64,000 bases of DNA from an uncultured SAR116 cluster alpha proteobacterium (GCA_902632595.1 CACPDC010000002.1:1-64000); one strand, 5' to 3'. Shown: positions 44,247 to 55,682, counted from the stretch's first letter. The notes: a model not told the origin generated them from the sequence alone. A program made the numbers and translations.

Positions 44247-45188
44247 TTAATATATCTGAACCACACCTTTGATGTAGCGGCCCTTATCAACGACTACTAG
44301 ACTTTGAATACGTGCCTCAAGCATTTTTTCTTCTGCAGCAACCATCATTTCATCTTCAGAAATAGTGAGTGGGGATAAATTCATAACATCACCTGCCAAA
44401 GTTGATGTTAGGTCAGTTCCTGACACCAACATACGTCTTAAGTCACCATCAGTGATGATGCCTTTTAACATTTTATCTAAGTGGACTAATGCTAATCCTA
44501 ATCTAGCTTCAGTCATTATTACAATCACTTCAGACATAGACATATTAGTATCAACTAATGGGAGATCTTTTTGAACCATTCTATCTTTTACGCGAGATAG
44601 TAATCGCATGCCAAGCATTCCGCCTGGATGGTTGGCAGCAAAATCTTCAGGCTTGAACCCTGATCGGCTCATCAGTGCTATAGCAAGTGCATCTCCCATT
44701 ACAAGTGTTGTTAACGTCGATGTGGTTGGTGCTAAATTCAAGGGACATGCCTCTCTATCTATTGATACATCAAGGGTAATATCTGACGCTAGAGCAAGCG
44801 TGGAAGAGAGAGATCCCACCATGGCAATTATTTTCACATCAAGCCGCCTCAATGCAGGCAACAATTTTATGACCTCTTCCGTTTCTCCAGAATGAGAAAT
44901 AAGTAAAACCACACTATTTTCTTGTACCATTCCTAAATCACCGTGAATCGCTTCGGCTGGGTGTAAAAAAAGAGCAGCAGTACCTGTAGATGAAAAAGTG
45001 GCGGCTATTTTTCTTCCAACAAGCCCGGACTTTCCCATGCCACAGATAATGACATGCCGAGAAGTCTCAGAAATAACGGAAATGGCTTGATAAAAATTAA
45101 TATCCAAACCATTTTCTAATTTTTTGAGAGCAGCTCTGTAAGTTGAAAACATATTTTCAACATCGGGAATAAACATTTCTTCAACCAT
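44247..45188 (-). CDS. kdsD: Arabinose-5-phosphate isomerase (KpsF/GutQ family)
   Basis: CGMGKSGLVGRKIAATFSSTGTAALFLHPAEAIHGDLGMV; LLISHSGETEEV; paired CBS domains. Confidence 0.94.
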   Translation of the reverse strand: MVEEMFIPDVENMFSTYRAALKKLENGLDINFYQAISVISETSRHVIICGMGKSGLVGRKIAATFSSTGTAALFLHPAEAIHGDLGMVQENSVVLLISHSGETEEVIKLLPALRRLDVKIIAMVGSLSSTLALASDITLDVSIDREACPLNLAPTTSTLTTLVMGDALAIALMSRSGFKPEDFAANHPGGMLGMRLLSRVKDRMVQKDLPLVDTNMSMSEVIVIMTEARLGLALVHLDKMLKGIITDGDLRRMLVSGTDLTSTLAGDVMNLSPLTISEDEMMVAAEEKMLEARIQSLVVVDKGRYIKGVVQIY

Positions 45189-45774
45189 CTAAAAAGGTTC
45201 TCTTTTATTAATACAATAGAAACGTACATTGTATATTTACTTAACTTTGATGATAAAAGCGAGTGATTTGATTGGGCTCAATTAGATAAATGAACAAATT
45301 AGAATGCGTTTAAAATATCTGACTCTTAACTGATACTGAAAAAAAGCTCGGTAGTTCCTGAGAAGTCTAGAAGGGTAATATTACACTTTGCCGTAATTAC
45401 CTTGGAGTTTGCATACTTTATTCTTAAGCAACACTCTTCCTTACTCATCTGAAAACTCTGATTTTCACAAATGAAAAAGTAAAACAAACTCTTCCTAAGA
45501 AGCACTAATGGTCGTTGTTTTTACAATCTCTTAATTATTTAAAAAATGATTACAGCCTTTTGACTTGCAACAGGTGATTGCTCAGATTGGCCATTTGCGT
45601 CTTTTCCCATTATTCAACAACAAGGCCCAGCATATTTACATTAGCACCAATATAAAAGCAATGTTTGTGCATTAATGTTTTCTTTTTTTTTCAGATAAGT
45701 GATTATTAGAAGTTGATATTTGTTTTTACGATTTTCTTACGCTAAATTAAAGGAGGAATATTAGGTTTTTTATT

Positions 45775-46533
45775 ATGAAATTACATTTTAAATGTTCTAA
45801 ACACGAACAAGCAAAAAAACTATTCAATGAGATGGTTGGTAGATATAATCAGCATCAGCTTGATGAGGCAGAAGTAATCATTGCATTAGGTGGAGATGGG
45901 CAAATGCTTTCCTGCCTAAAAGATTCTATAGACTATGAAATCCCTGTATTTGGTTTAAATTGCGGTCACGTTGGTTTTTTAATGAATGAATATAAGCAAA
46001 CTGATTTGATTGAACGGATACAAAACGCTGAAACAGCGCCAATACATCCGCTATTGATGCAGGCTAGACAAATAAATGGAGAACAAAAGGAAGCACTTGC
46101 TATAAATGAAATCTCACTTTTAAGACAAACACATAATGCCGCCCATTGCCAAATAACTGTTAACTCAAGAATAGAGTTGCAGCAACTTGTCTGTGATGGG
46201 GTAATGGTAGCAACTCCAGCGGGCTCAACAGCATATAATTTATCAGCTCACGGACCTATAATTCCAATAGGCGCAGAATTATTGGCTTTAACACCGATAT
46301 CACCTTTTAGGCCCAGAAGATGGCATGGGGCGTTACTGCCCGCGTCATCAAAAGTTAACATCAAAGTATTAAGCCCTGAATTTAGGCCTCAATCTGCAAC
46401 GGCAGATAGCTTAGAAGTGCGTAACATTGAAGAAGTGACTATCCGCCAGGCCAGCGAAATAACACTTCGTTTGCTATTTGATGCTGGCACATCATTAGCC
46501 GAAAGAACTATTCAAGAGCAATTTTTAGCGTAA
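45775..46533 (+). CDS. nadK: NAD kinase
   Basis: VIIALGGDGQMLSCL; FGLNCGHVGFLMNEY; CDGVMVATPAGSTAYNLSAHGPIIP. Confidence 0.95.
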   Translation: MKLHFKCSKHEQAKKLFNEMVGRYNQHQLDEAEVIIALGGDGQMLSCLKDSIDYEIPVFGLNCGHVGFLMNEYKQTDLIERIQNAETAPIHPLLMQARQINGEQKEALAINEISLLRQTHNAAHCQITVNSRIELQQLVCDGVMVATPAGSTAYNLSAHGPIIPIGAELLALTPISPFRPRRWHGALLPASSKVNIKVLSPEFRPQSATADSLEVRNIEEVTIRQASEITLRLLFDAGTSLAERTIQEQFLA

Positions 46534-46554
46534 TGATTTTTGCGATTGGAGAAT

Positions 46555-47457
46555 TCATTCTTGTGTTTCCGAAATGAATCCAACAATGCAACTTTTAATT
46601 TGCTCCACTACAAGCGGTAATTCTATATAAAGCTCGTGCCTTGCACAATTAAAACAAATCAATTGCCCATGCTGCAACAAACCTATTGCTTTTTTTATTG
46701 CAGTTATGCTTACCAATTTATCTTCGCTTCCGACTAAAATCATGACAGTCGGTTTTATGCTCTTCAAAAAAACTGGATTAAGTGTTGAGATATAACATGA
46801 TAAGAGCGCAGATGAAAGCCAGCCAAAACTCACACCGGAACGCGCAAGTGACGGATTTTTATTTATTAAACTAATTACATGCTCGATAGTTTCTCTATTC
46901 CGACTTAATAAATTATTTGAACTAAATTTGCGTGTTTTTAAAAGTGTTTTTTGACCTGTTTGTGGTATTAAATATTTTCGAAAACCAACTATTGAAATTA
47001 TTTTTGCTATTATATAAATTAAGGACGGAAGCTTAATTTTGGGCATTATCATTGGAGATAATGCGATAATTCCGTCAATCTGAAATTTTTGTAAACTAGC
47101 CAGTCGAAATGCCAAATGACCTCCCATCGAATGCCCAATTATGTAAAATGATTGGCTACCCCAACCAGTTTGCTCAATAACATCGCATCCAGCCTTTACC
47201 AAGTCATCAAAGCCTTCACTATGACTCGTCGATGGGATGTTTCCAAAATTGCCTGATAAGCCAAGGCCTGGCCAGTCGAAAATCAAAGTCTCATATCCTT
47301 GTTGATTCAGAAAGGATATAAGACTTAAATATTTTTCACAAAATTCACCTAGCCCCATTAGAATAACGATACGATGTTTTGATTTTTTTTTGCCAATTTT
47401 CCATGCTCGCACGGAACCTAGAATAGTATTTACCCAAAATTCTTGTTTCATGAGCAA
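46555..47457 (-). CDS. alpha/beta-hydrolase (lysophospholipase-like)
   Basis: FYIIGHSMGGHLAFRLA nucleophile elbow; DWPGLGLSG; GSEDKLVS; CARHELYIE. Confidence 0.85.
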   Translation of the reverse strand: MLMKQEFWVNTILGSVRAWKIGKKKSKHRIVILMGLGEFCEKYLSLISFLNQQGYETLIFDWPGLGLSGNFGNIPSTSHSEGFDDLVKAGCDVIEQTGWGSQSFYIIGHSMGGHLAFRLASLQKFQIDGIIALSPMIMPKIKLPSLIYIIAKIISIVGFRKYLIPQTGQKTLLKTRKFSSNNLLSRNRETIEHVISLINKNPSLARSGVSFGWLSSALLSCYISTLNPVFLKSIKPTVMILVGSEDKLVSITAIKKAIGLLQHGQLICFNCARHELYIELPLVVEQIKSCIVGFISETQE

Positions 47458-47509
47458 AACCCGCCCTTAAATAAGCTAACCAATATTTATTACGAATTTA
47501 TATTTTTTC

Positions 47510-49333
47510 CTAAATACTTAGAGATTGACGATTCCACATCGAAGCGTACAACCCATCTATTTTTAGTAGTTCTGAATGTGTGCCAAATTCCTCAATTTTA
47601 CCTTGATTTAATACTAATATTTTATCTGCATTTACTATTGTTGAGAGCCTATGGGCAATGACTAAAGTAGTCTGATTATGTGAAATTTTATTTAGCGCAA
47701 ATTGTATTTCTTTTTCTGTTCTGCTATCGAGTGCAGAGGTAGCTTCATCAAACAGAAATATCACCGGCTGTTTCAAAATCGCCCTTGCAATAGCAACGCG
47801 CTGTTTTTCACCTCCAGATAATTTGAGTCCACGTTCTCCAACAAGAGTATCATATCCATCGGGCAGGCCTGCAATAAAAGTATCAATTGCAGCCAGCTTA
47901 GTTGCTTTTTTTATCTCTTCCATATTCGCGCCAGGACGCCCATATCCGATATTATATCCAATTGATGCATTAAACATCACCGTGTCTTGAGGGACCATTC
48001 CAATACTTGTTCTGACACTATCCTGCTGCACGTAACGAATATCTTGACCATCTATTAATATTCTACCTTTTTGTGGATCATAGAAACGGAACAATAGTCT
48101 AGATATCGTCGATTTCCCAACACCACTTGGACCTACCAAAGCTACCCTTTGCCCAGGTAAAACCGAAAAACTCACCTTGTCGAGAATTATCCCTCTGCCA
48201 TAAGAAAAACTGACATCTTCAAACCTTATTTCTCCCTTATCAATTTTTAAAGCGGGTGAGTCTGGTACATCTTTTACTTCAGGCTTTTGCTTCAACAAGC
48301 CAAACATGCGTTCAAGATCAATAACCGACTGTCTTACCTCTCTATATGTCCATCCAAGGAATTGCAGGGGCATAGCAAGTTGTATTATATAAGTATGAAC
48401 AACAACAAAATCTCCAACGCTCATGCTTCCCTGCTGAATTCCTCTACTGGATATAGTCAAAAGCACAACAAGACCGATAGCGACTATTAATCCCTGCCCT
48501 ATATTAACAATCGTTAATGAAGTTCGAGAAGATATAAAAGCTTTTTCATAAATACGTAACGCCCGATCATAATTAATAGATTCAAATTTCTCTGCGTTAA
48601 AATATTTAACTGTTTCATAGTTGATCAGTGAATCTACTGTTTTTGTAGCTGCAAATTCATCAGCTTCGTTCATTCTTCGTCTGAATTTTATTCTCCACTC
48701 AGTTGTTTTAATTGTAAAATATGAATAGGTTATAACAGTAAAAAACGTTATTAAAGAAAATTCGTAGCCAAATAGCATCCACAATATTCCACAGATAAAA
48801 ACTAACTCAACAAATAAAGGTACGACTTCAAATATTCCGGTGGAAAGCAATACTGTCATTGCTTTTGCGCCACGATCGACCGAACGTGAAGTTCCTCCTG
48901 TTTGTCTATCCAAATGAAATTGGAGAGATAATTTGTGGAGGTGTTCAAATGCTTTTAAAGCTGCTAAACGAACTGCTTTAGAAGCAAATTTAATAAATAA
49001 AAATTCCTTCAATTCAGCAAAGACAGTTTCGCCTACTCGAGCAAGAGCATATGCTCCAATTAAAAGTAACAACAAATCTATTGAAAAGTTGGTTCTGTTC
49101 TCAATATCGAATAGGGATACCGAATCAACTGCTGCGCCATAGAAGATTGGGATTACGGCTGCACATAACTTAGATAATACGAGTGAAGTGATCAATCCGA
49201 CTAGGCGGAGGCGCAAACTATTATCGCCTTTGGGTGCAATATAATTAAATACGATCGACAACAATTCAAAAAAAGAGATGGACTCTTCATTCGCAGCACT
49301 CATCGAGGAATTAGAGGATGGACTATTTGCCAT
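47510..49333 (-). CDS. ABC transporter, fused permease/ATPase, Atm1/HMT type
   Basis: Six-TM N-domain; GPSGVGKSTISRLLFRFYDPQKGRI; LSGGEKQRVAIARAILKQP; DEATSALD. Confidence 0.92.
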   Translation of the reverse strand: MANSPSSNSSMSAANEESISFFELLSIVFNYIAPKGDNSLRLRLVGLITSLVLSKLCAAVIPIFYGAAVDSVSLFDIENRTNFSIDLLLLLIGAYALARVGETVFAELKEFLFIKFASKAVRLAALKAFEHLHKLSLQFHLDRQTGGTSRSVDRGAKAMTVLLSTGIFEVVPLFVELVFICGILWMLFGYEFSLITFFTVITYSYFTIKTTEWRIKFRRRMNEADEFAATKTVDSLINYETVKYFNAEKFESINYDRALRIYEKAFISSRTSLTIVNIGQGLIVAIGLVVLLTISSRGIQQGSMSVGDFVVVHTYIIQLAMPLQFLGWTYREVRQSVIDLERMFGLLKQKPEVKDVPDSPALKIDKGEIRFEDVSFSYGRGIILDKVSFSVLPGQRVALVGPSGVGKSTISRLLFRFYDPQKGRILIDGQDIRYVQQDSVRTSIGMVPQDTVMFNASIGYNIGYGRPGANMEEIKKATKLAAIDTFIAGLPDGYDTLVGERGLKLSGGEKQRVAIARAILKQPVIFLFDEATSALDSRTEKEIQFALNKISHNQTTLVIAHRLSTIVNADKILVLNQGKIEEFGTHSELLKIDGLYASMWNRQSLSI

Positions 49334-49683
49334 TAACTAACTGAAAAACTTTCGCCACAACCACACTTTGCTGTTTCATTTGGATTATTAAAGACAAAAG
49401 ATGAACTAAACTTGTCCTCCAACCAATCCATTTCTGAACCAATTAAAAACATAACGGCTGCAGGATCAATTAACACGCGAACACCATTAACATAGATTGA
49501 ATCTTCAAATTCCTTTTGTTCACTAGCAAATTCAACATTATACTGAAGACCCGAGCACCCTGCCGTTTTGATACCAACTCTCAAGCCAATGACACCCTTT
49601 TCGGCATTTTTTAAAATATCTTTTACTCGCTTGGACGCCCTATCAGTTATAGTAAGGATAGGAGTATCTTTATCTAATTGCAT
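49333..49683 (-). CDS. sufA: Iron-sulfur cluster assembly A-type carrier
   Basis: LRVGIKTAGCSGLQYNVEF...ETAKCGCGESFSV with three conserved Cys. Confidence 0.93.
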   Translation of the reverse strand: MQLDKDTPILTITDRASKRVKDILKNAEKGVIGLRVGIKTAGCSGLQYNVEFASEQKEFEDSIYVNGVRVLIDPAAVMFLIGSEMDWLEDKFSSSFVFNNPNETAKCGCGESFSVS

Positions 49684-49710
49684 TTATTCAACCTCAGTAT
49701 CAGACTCTTA

Positions 49711-50145
49711 TCAGAAACTATAATCTAGCGCTAGCTTTGCATCCTCACTCATTCTATCTGGAGTCCATGGAGGATCCCATACTAACGTTACATTGACGAT
49801 ACCAACTTTTTCTAGCGAGGCAACCTTTTGTGCCACTTGATTGGGCATTTCACCCGCAACAGGGCAACCTGGCGCAGTTAAAGACATAGTTATATCAACA
49901 TCACCTTCGTAGTTTATATCAATATTATAAATAAGCCCCAAGTCATAAATATTTACGGGAATTTCTGGATCTTTGACTTCCATCAACGCCTTAACTACCT
50001 CTAACTTCTTTGGTATTTTGTCTATGTTACTGAGCTTACTGCCAGCGGTTGCGATATAGCCATTAGAAACATCTGGCATAAAATCTTTAAGGGCTAATTC
50101 ATCTTTATCTGTATTTTTTTTCTTTCCAGACAATTCAAGCTCCAA
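49711..50145 (-). CDS. sufT: SufT-like (DUF59/MIP18) Fe-S assembly factor
   Basis: VKDPEIPVNIYDLGLIYNIDI; MSLTAPGCPVAGEMP; LVWDPPWTPDRMSEDAKLAL. Confidence 0.92.
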   Translation of the reverse strand: MELELSGKKKNTDKDELALKDFMPDVSNGYIATAGSKLSNIDKIPKKLEVVKALMEVKDPEIPVNIYDLGLIYNIDINYEGDVDITMSLTAPGCPVAGEMPNQVAQKVASLEKVGIVNVTLVWDPPWTPDRMSEDAKLALDYSF

Positions 50146-51364
50146 AAATGCGGTTTACTTTTTCAAGCGATATGGCAAGTGCATCAAAATCTTCCTGCTC
50201 AGTATAAATAGCAACAGACGCTCTTGCAGTTGACGTTAAGTTGAAGAATTTCATTAATGGCTGGGCGCAATGATGGCCCGCACGAATTGCAATACCATCC
50301 TGATCTATTAATGTAGAAATATCATGAGGATGAGCAGAATCAAGTGTAAAAGATATCACTCCAGATTTCATAGGAGAGGTCCCGACAAAGGATAATCCCC
50401 TAACTCTTGACAATCTCTCATGGCCATAAGACAACATTGATTTTTCATGTTTTTCGATATTCTCCATGCCAATTTCTGTAACGAAATCTACCGCAGCACC
50501 CAGTGCAATGCACTCTGCTATCGGAGGTGTTCCAGCTTCAAAACGAGAGGGCGGTTCTGAGTAAGTTGCACGTTCAATTTCAACTTCATCAATCATATCA
50601 CCACCACCTAGAAAAGGGGGCATGGTTTCTAATATTTCGGCTCTACCCCAACACACACCAATTCCACTCGGCCCGTAGAGCTTATGCCCAGAGAATACAT
50701 AGAAATCACAATTGATATCTTGTATGTCAACGGGCATATGTATTGCGCCCTGACATCCATCTACCACACAGATAGCCTTATTTTCATGTGCGATTGTGCT
50801 TATTTCTTTTACAGGAAAAACAGTGCCGAGTACATTTGACACATGCGGAACAGATATGATTTTTGTATTTTTATTAACTCTCTTTTTTAATTCAGTCAAA
50901 TGAAAGGAACCACCACGGTCAACTGGAACTGCTACTAATTTTGCACCAGTTCTTTCACATAACATTTGCCATGGGATAATATTAGCGTGATGTTCTGCAA
51001 CCGTAATAAGTATTTCGTCGCCAGCCTTCAATCTACTCGACCCATAACTATTTGCGATCAAATTGAGGGACATAGTAGCTCCACTAGTAAAAATCACTTC
51101 ATCTTTGGAACCAGCATTTATTAAGCGAGCAATTTTTTGGCGCACCTCTTCATAAGCATTTGTTGCTTCCTCAGATAAAGTATGGAGACCCCTATGAATA
51201 TTTGAGTAACCCTGTGAATAGGTTTTTATTAATTGCTCCAAAACTTGACGTGGTTTTTGCGATGAAGCAGCAGAATCAAGATAAATTATCGGTTTGTTAT
51301 TTACTTCACGTGATAGAAACGGAAACTCATCTCTTATCTTTTTATTATCAATTTTATCTGTCAT
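50135..51364 (-). CDS. sufS: Cysteine desulfurase SufS
   Basis: YLDSAASSQKPRQVL; NIHRGLHTLSEEAT; FSGHKLYGPSGIGV; IRAGHHCAQPLM. Confidence 0.96.
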   Translation of the reverse strand: MTDKIDNKKIRDEFPFLSREVNNKPIIYLDSAASSQKPRQVLEQLIKTYSQGYSNIHRGLHTLSEEATNAYEEVRQKIARLINAGSKDEVIFTSGATMSLNLIANSYGSSRLKAGDEILITVAEHHANIIPWQMLCERTGAKLVAVPVDRGGSFHLTELKKRVNKNTKIISVPHVSNVLGTVFPVKEISTIAHENKAICVVDGCQGAIHMPVDIQDINCDFYVFSGHKLYGPSGIGVCWGRAEILETMPPFLGGGDMIDEVEIERATYSEPPSRFEAGTPPIAECIALGAAVDFVTEIGMENIEKHEKSMLSYGHERLSRVRGLSFVGTSPMKSGVISFTLDSAHPHDISTLIDQDGIAIRAGHHCAQPLMKFFNLTSTARASVAIYTEQEDFDALAISLEKVNRIFGA

Positions 51365-51376
51365 AAGTTAACCCTG

Positions 51377-52621
51377 TCAAACAGTTAAAGTTGATAGATT
51401 TGTGGATTGAGAAACCCATTCTTGAATGTAATATTCGACTTGTTTTTCGAACTCTGGCACCCTAATTTCCGACAAGGTATCTATAAGAAAGGCCTCTATT
51501 AGCATAGACCGAGCTTCCATTTCAGGTATTCCTCGACTGGCCAGATAGAATAACTGATGTTCATCAATTTCACCTATTGTAGCGCCGTGGCTACAAATAA
51601 CGTCATCAGCAAATATTTCTAGCTCAGGTTTTGTATCTGCTTCAGTTTCTCGTGAGAGTAAGAGGGCACGTGTCATTTGCTGTCCATCCGTCTTTTGTGC
51701 CTCTGGGGCTACTCTTATTTTACCTTGAAAAATGCCTCTCGCTCTATCATCCAAAACACCCCGTATGACTTGTTCCGATTTACAATTGGCAACGTTGTGG
51801 TGTAATCTCGTAGTGATATCAATATGTTGGTCTTTGTTGCCTAGATAAATTGCTGAAAGATGACATGACGCATCTTCACCATTTAAATTTAAATGAAGTT
51901 CTGACCTGGATATATTGCCCCCGCTAGATAGAGTAAAATTTCGATAGTCTGATCCCGTTCCCTGACTTATAAGGGTTAACCCTAATTGGTCACTATTCAA
52001 TTCAGCAACCTGACATTTAACATGATCACAAACGGAACCGTCGCTAAGTTCCACAAAAACAATTGGTGCAGACAGGCTATTAACGCTGCAGTGAGTCTCT
52101 AAAATGTTGACTTTTGCATTTTTTCCAAGACGTATCATTACAAATGGATGGGAGGATTGTTCTATTAATCCGCCCGTGAAATATAATTCTATTATTGGGG
52201 GTATATCTGAAGACGCATTGTCAACATCGATCACAATGGCAGACCTCATCGCTCCAAGTGTTAAATTGAATATAGGGTGGTTTTTCAAAAAGGACTTATT
52301 AATAGTTGTAAATGCTGATGCATCTTCCAGCACATTATTAATGGTAAAGTTATGAGCAGCATTTTTCGAAGTATGCGAATCAAATATCCCATTCCTAAAA
52401 ATTAGCTTGTAAGAATCTTTTATGTCAGGCGCTAGTTTATACTTTATATCACCCTCAGGGTTTAGCGCGATTTCAAAGGGCTTTTTAATAAGGCGGTCAA
52501 GTGAAGTAAATTTCCATTCCTCATTTTTTGATGAGGGCCAACCTAACTCCAAAAAGCTATCTAAATGCGCTCTCTGCCAATAATTTTTGACTTCAAATTT
52601 ATCAAGCTCAGGCAGCATCAT
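51377..52621 (-). CDS. sufD: Fe-S cluster assembly protein SufD
   Basis: EEWKFTSLDRL; ICSHGATIGEIDEHQLFYLASRGI; between sufC and sufS. Confidence 0.94.
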   Translation of the reverse strand: MMLPELDKFEVKNYWQRAHLDSFLELGWPSSKNEEWKFTSLDRLIKKPFEIALNPEGDIKYKLAPDIKDSYKLIFRNGIFDSHTSKNAAHNFTINNVLEDASAFTTINKSFLKNHPIFNLTLGAMRSAIVIDVDNASSDIPPIIELYFTGGLIEQSSHPFVMIRLGKNAKVNILETHCSVNSLSAPIVFVELSDGSVCDHVKCQVAELNSDQLGLTLISQGTGSDYRNFTLSSGGNISRSELHLNLNGEDASCHLSAIYLGNKDQHIDITTRLHHNVANCKSEQVIRGVLDDRARGIFQGKIRVAPEAQKTDGQQMTRALLLSRETEADTKPELEIFADDVICSHGATIGEIDEHQLFYLASRGIPEMEARSMLIEAFLIDTLSEIRVPEFEKQVEYYIQEWVSQSTNLSTLTV

Positions 52622-53369
52622 TTATTCCCGCATATCCGTTTTCCTCTACTTCTAATGCGAGTGATTTGTCACCAGATTTAATTATACGGCCTTCCGATAA
52701 GATATGAACTTTGTCTGGAATAATATGGGATAATAGGCGCTGGTAATGGGTGATGACAAGCATTGAACGATCAGGATGACGAAGTAAATTTACACCTTCC
52801 GAGACGATTTTCAATGCGTCAACATCAAGACCAGAATCTGTTTCATCCAAAATAGCCATGGAGGGTTTGAGTAATGCCATTTGTAGTATTTCGTAACGCT
52901 TTTTCTCGCCTCCTGAAAAGCCGACGTTAACAGCTCTCTTCAACATATCATCTGAAATTCCAAGTTTTTTGGATTCTGCTCTCACAATTTTAACAAAACT
53001 AAGTTGGTCGACTTCTTCTTCACCTCTTTCACGAAGACGTGAGTTAACGGAGGCCCTTAAAAAGGACATACCAGACACACCAGGCAACTCTACCGGATAT
53101 TGAAACGCTAGAAAGAGACCTGAACGTGCACGCTCATCTGCCTCTAATTCCATAATGGATTCGCCATTTAAAAGCACATCGCCACCCGTAATCTCATAGC
53201 CCATTCGGCCTGACAAGACATAAGAAAGAGTACTTTTACCGGAACCGTTTGGGCCCATTATGGCGTGGACCTCACCCGGATTAATTTTTAAATCGATTCC
53301 ATGAAGTATTTCCTTACCATCAACGGAAGCTGTTAATTTTTTTATATCCAGAATAGACATTTTATCCAA
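52608..53369 (-). CDS. sufC: Fe-S cluster assembly ATPase SufC
   Basis: [62 protein letters not shown]. Confidence 0.97.
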   Translation of the reverse strand: MDKMSILDIKKLTASVDGKEILHGIDLKINPGEVHAIMGPNGSGKSTLSYVLSGRMGYEITGGDVLLNGESIMELEADERARSGLFLAFQYPVELPGVSGMSFLRASVNSRLRERGEEEVDQLSFVKIVRAESKKLGISDDMLKRAVNVGFSGGEKKRYEILQMALLKPSMAILDETDSGLDVDALKIVSEGVNLLRHPDRSMLVITHYQRLLSHIIPDKVHILSEGRIIKSGDKSLALEVEENGYAGINDAA

Positions 53370-54813
53370 CAGAGCCCTCTAAAGATATCCCAATCAATTT
53401 TTGTGCCTCTACAGCAAATTCCATGGGAAGTTCCTTCATTACTTCCTTACAAAACCCATTAACAATCAGAGAAACCGCATCCTCTTCTGATATTCCACGT
53501 TGTAAGCAGTAAAAAAGTTGCTCTTCAGATATACGAGAGGTAGTGGCTTCATGCTCAATTTTACCGCTAGGATTTCGAGAAACGATATAAGGAACTGTGT
53601 GGGCGCCACACGACTGACCGATTAATAATGAGTCACATTGGGTAAAATTACGGGCGGATTCCGCACCTCTATTTATTTCTACAAGACCTCGGTAAGTATT
53701 CTGAGATTTACCAGCGGATATACCTTTAGAGATTATGGTTGATTTACTACCCTCTCCAAGATGAATCATTTTTGTTCCAGTGTCCGCTTGCTGTGCTCCA
53801 TTTGTAACAGCAACGGAATAAAATTCCCCGATAGAATTTTTCCCTTTGAGAACACATGAAGGATATTTCCAAGTTATAGCAGAGCCAGTCTCAACTTGTG
53901 TCCAACTAATTTTTGACCTATCCCCTCTACACGAGCCTCTTTTTGTAACGAAATTATATATGCCACCTTTTCCCGTTTCATCTCCTGGATACCAATTTTG
54001 AACCGTTGAATATTTTATTTCTGCGTCTTTCATTGCAACTAGTTCAACAACAGCGGCATGAAGCTGATTTTCGTCTCTTTGAGGTGCGGTACATCCTTCC
54101 AAGTAGCTAACATATCCTCCATCTTCAACTATGATCAAAGTACGTTCAAATTGACCTGTTTTTTGCTCATTTATCCTGAAATAAGTGGATAGCTCCATGG
54201 GACATCGAACGTTTTTTGGAACATATACAAAAGAGCCATCGGTGAACACCGCACAATTAAGTGCAGAAAAATAGTTATCTGAGACTGGTACCACCGAACT
54301 AAGATATTTTCTAACAAGTTCGGGATAATTTTGTATAGCTTCTGATATAGGGCAAAAGATTACCCCTGCTTTGCTCAACTCTTCTCTAAAAGTAGTTGCT
54401 ACAGAAACAGAGTCGAACACTGCATCAACGGCAACACCAGACAAAATCTTTTGTTCTTTCAAGGGAATCCCAAGTTTTTCATAGGTTGCAAGCAATTCTG
54501 GATCCACTTCATCCAGCGAGCTTATTTTTTCTACAGTTTTTGGAGCTGAATAATAATATATATCGTTATAATCTATAGGCGCTATTGATAGCTTAGACCA
54601 ATTAGGTTCTGGCATTTTTAACCAGTGCCGGTAAGCTTTTAACCTCCAGTTCAGCATCCACTCTGGCTCATTTTTCTTACTAGATATAAACCTAATAATA
54701 TCTTCGTTTAGTCCTTTGGGTGCTTTTTCTGATTCGATATCGGTTACAAACCCATACTTGTATTTTCCTGTAGCCTCTTCAACAGCACTAATTGTTTCGA
54801 CGGTTGCTACCAT
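53362..54813 (-). CDS. sufB: Fe-S cluster assembly scaffold SufB
   Basis: [74 protein letters not shown]. Confidence 0.97.
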   Translation of the reverse strand: MVATVETISAVEEATGKYKYGFVTDIESEKAPKGLNEDIIRFISSKKNEPEWMLNWRLKAYRHWLKMPEPNWSKLSIAPIDYNDIYYYSAPKTVEKISSLDEVDPELLATYEKLGIPLKEQKILSGVAVDAVFDSVSVATTFREELSKAGVIFCPISEAIQNYPELVRKYLSSVVPVSDNYFSALNCAVFTDGSFVYVPKNVRCPMELSTYFRINEQKTGQFERTLIIVEDGGYVSYLEGCTAPQRDENQLHAAVVELVAMKDAEIKYSTVQNWYPGDETGKGGIYNFVTKRGSCRGDRSKISWTQVETGSAITWKYPSCVLKGKNSIGEFYSVAVTNGAQQADTGTKMIHLGEGSKSTIISKGISAGKSQNTYRGLVEINRGAESARNFTQCDSLLIGQSCGAHTVPYIVSRNPSGKIEHEATTSRISEEQLFYCLQRGISEEDAVSLIVNGFCKEVMKELPMEFAVEAQKLIGISLEGSVG

Positions 54814-55319
54814 TTATTTTAATCCCAATGTTGCCATCGTAAATTTATACGCATTTAACCCGCCTTCTATTTTTGTTTGTATTAATAAACATTACTTACA
54901 AATTGGCTTTTTGGATTGAAATTTCAAGTGATATTTACCCCAAAAAATAAAAATATTAACACAATTTTTTTTTGATTGTTATGATACTCTCATTTCTTCT
55001 AGTCCATCAGGAATTTAAAAAGAAATTAGCACTTATTATTAATAGCCAGCATTAATTTTTTACAATAAACGTCGATAACGCATTCCTTTTGCAAAAGACG
55101 CCATGATTGGTTGCTTGGGTCAAATTCCTCAAGTAAACTTTATCATAATATTCTTAAATTTGGTTGCAAGTTTTTATGAACAAGATCAGAAACTTACGCC
55201 TAAAAATACAGATGCTGTTTTTATATCCACATAAAATGGAGCCAATTACATCAGTATGTCAACATTAAGCTGACATTTAATTACAAATAAATCATCATAA
55301 GACGAAAAGTTTCACATCT

Positions 55320-55682
55320 TCAGTTGAATGCCTCACGCCTCAATTTATATTTACCATCAGTAATACCATCAAATACATCATCGACATCAGGATGACTGAT
55401 TGGCCCATTCTCTTTGTCTGTCAGAAGGTTTTGTTGGCTCACATACGCTGCGTAGAAGCTATCGGAGTTTTCTGCTAACAAGTGATAGAAGGGTTGCTCT
55501 TTTCTTGGCCTCACCTCTTCAGGTATTGCATCATACCATTCGTCGGTATTATCGAATTCCGGGTCAACATCAACTATGACACCTCTAAAAGGGTATAGTC
55601 TGTGTTTAACTATATCTCCTATACAAAATATTGGTTTGGTATTTACTGAAGCTTTTGAGTTAGTCATAAAATTTGAATCCAA
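55320..55682 (-). CDS. hspQ: Heat shock protein HspQ (hemimethylated DNA-binding-like domain)
   Basis: IGDIVKHRLYPFRGVIVDVDPEFDNTDEWYDAIP...RPRKEQPFYHLLAENSD. Confidence 0.92.
   Translation of the reverse strand: MDSNFMTNSKASVNTKPIFCIGDIVKHRLYPFRGVIVDVDPEFDNTDEWYDAIPEEVRPRKEQPFYHLLAENSDSFYAAYVSQQNLLTDKENGPISHPDVDDVFDGITDGKYKLRREAFN

Noticed and set aside
43481-44895. Plus-strand ORFs inside queA and kdsD
   Set aside because: Shadow ORFs antisense to confident genes.
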